Shown here one piece after another: positions 63,948 to 64,000 of a DNA stretch of 64,000 bases (its first letter is position 1; each line of letters opens with the position of its first letter). A program made the translations under genes and the position numbers. The notes below the pieces were generated by a model. The model was not told the origin of the DNA and ran no database searches. It saw only the letters and a program-made list of their open reading frames with translations. Location of the stretch: positions 26,051,318-26,115,317 of the forward strand of contig NC_041710.1 in NCBI RefSeq assembly GCF_900700375.1. Reading direction: 5' to 3'. The DNA is from Denticeps clupeoides. Taxonomy: Eukaryota; Chordata; Actinopteri; Clupeiformes; Denticipitidae.

Positions 63948-64000
63948 GGCTTCCTGGACAGCAAAAACTTTAGTTTTCTGGGTGAAAAAAATAAATGGGT
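63948..64000. other. Window edge, aptx upstream
   Basis: The aptx reading frame has no extra ATG in the available bases. This is either 5' UTR or the end of an intron; a CTTTAGTTTT stretch gives no clear acceptor. Confidence 0.4.

Overview
This is eukaryotic, animal DNA: genes are split by GT-AG introns, repeats fill the gaps, and the proteins are recognisable vertebrate orthologues. tRNA-derived SINEs, L2-type LINE tails, Tc1 and hAT relics and long microsatellites point to a teleost fish; the species cannot be named from sequence alone. I see no prokaryotic operon, CRISPR array or phage-like system. Exon joins given below were worked out by hand from splice signals and reading-frame continuity.

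Layout. 1-1.7 kb: no clear gene. 1.7-7.8 kb, minus: xpa (nucleotide-excision repair), whose introns hold an LTR fossil, a Tc1 transposon with nested insertions, and SINEs. 8-17 kb, minus: slc24a2 (K+-dependent Na+/Ca2+ exchanger). 17-21.6 kb: intergenic, with a 57-base poly-G run and telomere-like repeats. 21.6-24 kb, plus: saraf (regulator of store-operated calcium entry). 24-31 kb: a graveyard of decayed host genes, with two cdc20 pieces (minus), an elovl1 copy (plus) and a cc2d1b copy (plus), mixed with LINE, SINE and Tc1 debris. 34.8-41.5 kb, minus: tspan5. 43.1-44.0 kb, minus: slc25a51 (mitochondrial NAD+ carrier). 45-49 kb: intergenic with transposon relics. 49.4-52.2 kb, minus: rps6, with two related H/ACA-snoRNA-like hairpins in adjacent introns. 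53.3-59.8 kb, plus: slc44a1 (choline transporter-like). 60.7-63.9 kb, minus: aptx (aprataxin, DNA-strand-break repair).

From general knowledge, XPA, SLC24A2, RPS6, SLC25A51, SLC44A1 and APTX all lie on human chromosome 9, so most of the window is a rearranged piece of that ancestral block. TSPAN5, SARAF and the cdc20/elovl1/cc2d1b relics come from other human chromosomes. The genes do not form one pathway: two act in DNA repair, two in calcium handling, two are transporters, and the rest are housekeeping.

The most interesting signals are: (1) the relic block that keeps the convergent CDC20-ELOVL1 arrangement while both genes are ruined; (2) the paired hairpins in rps6 introns with compensatory stem changes; (3) a SINE family that shares its 3' tail with an L2-like LINE present in the same window; (4) a SINE whose head abuts the splice donor of saraf exon 2.
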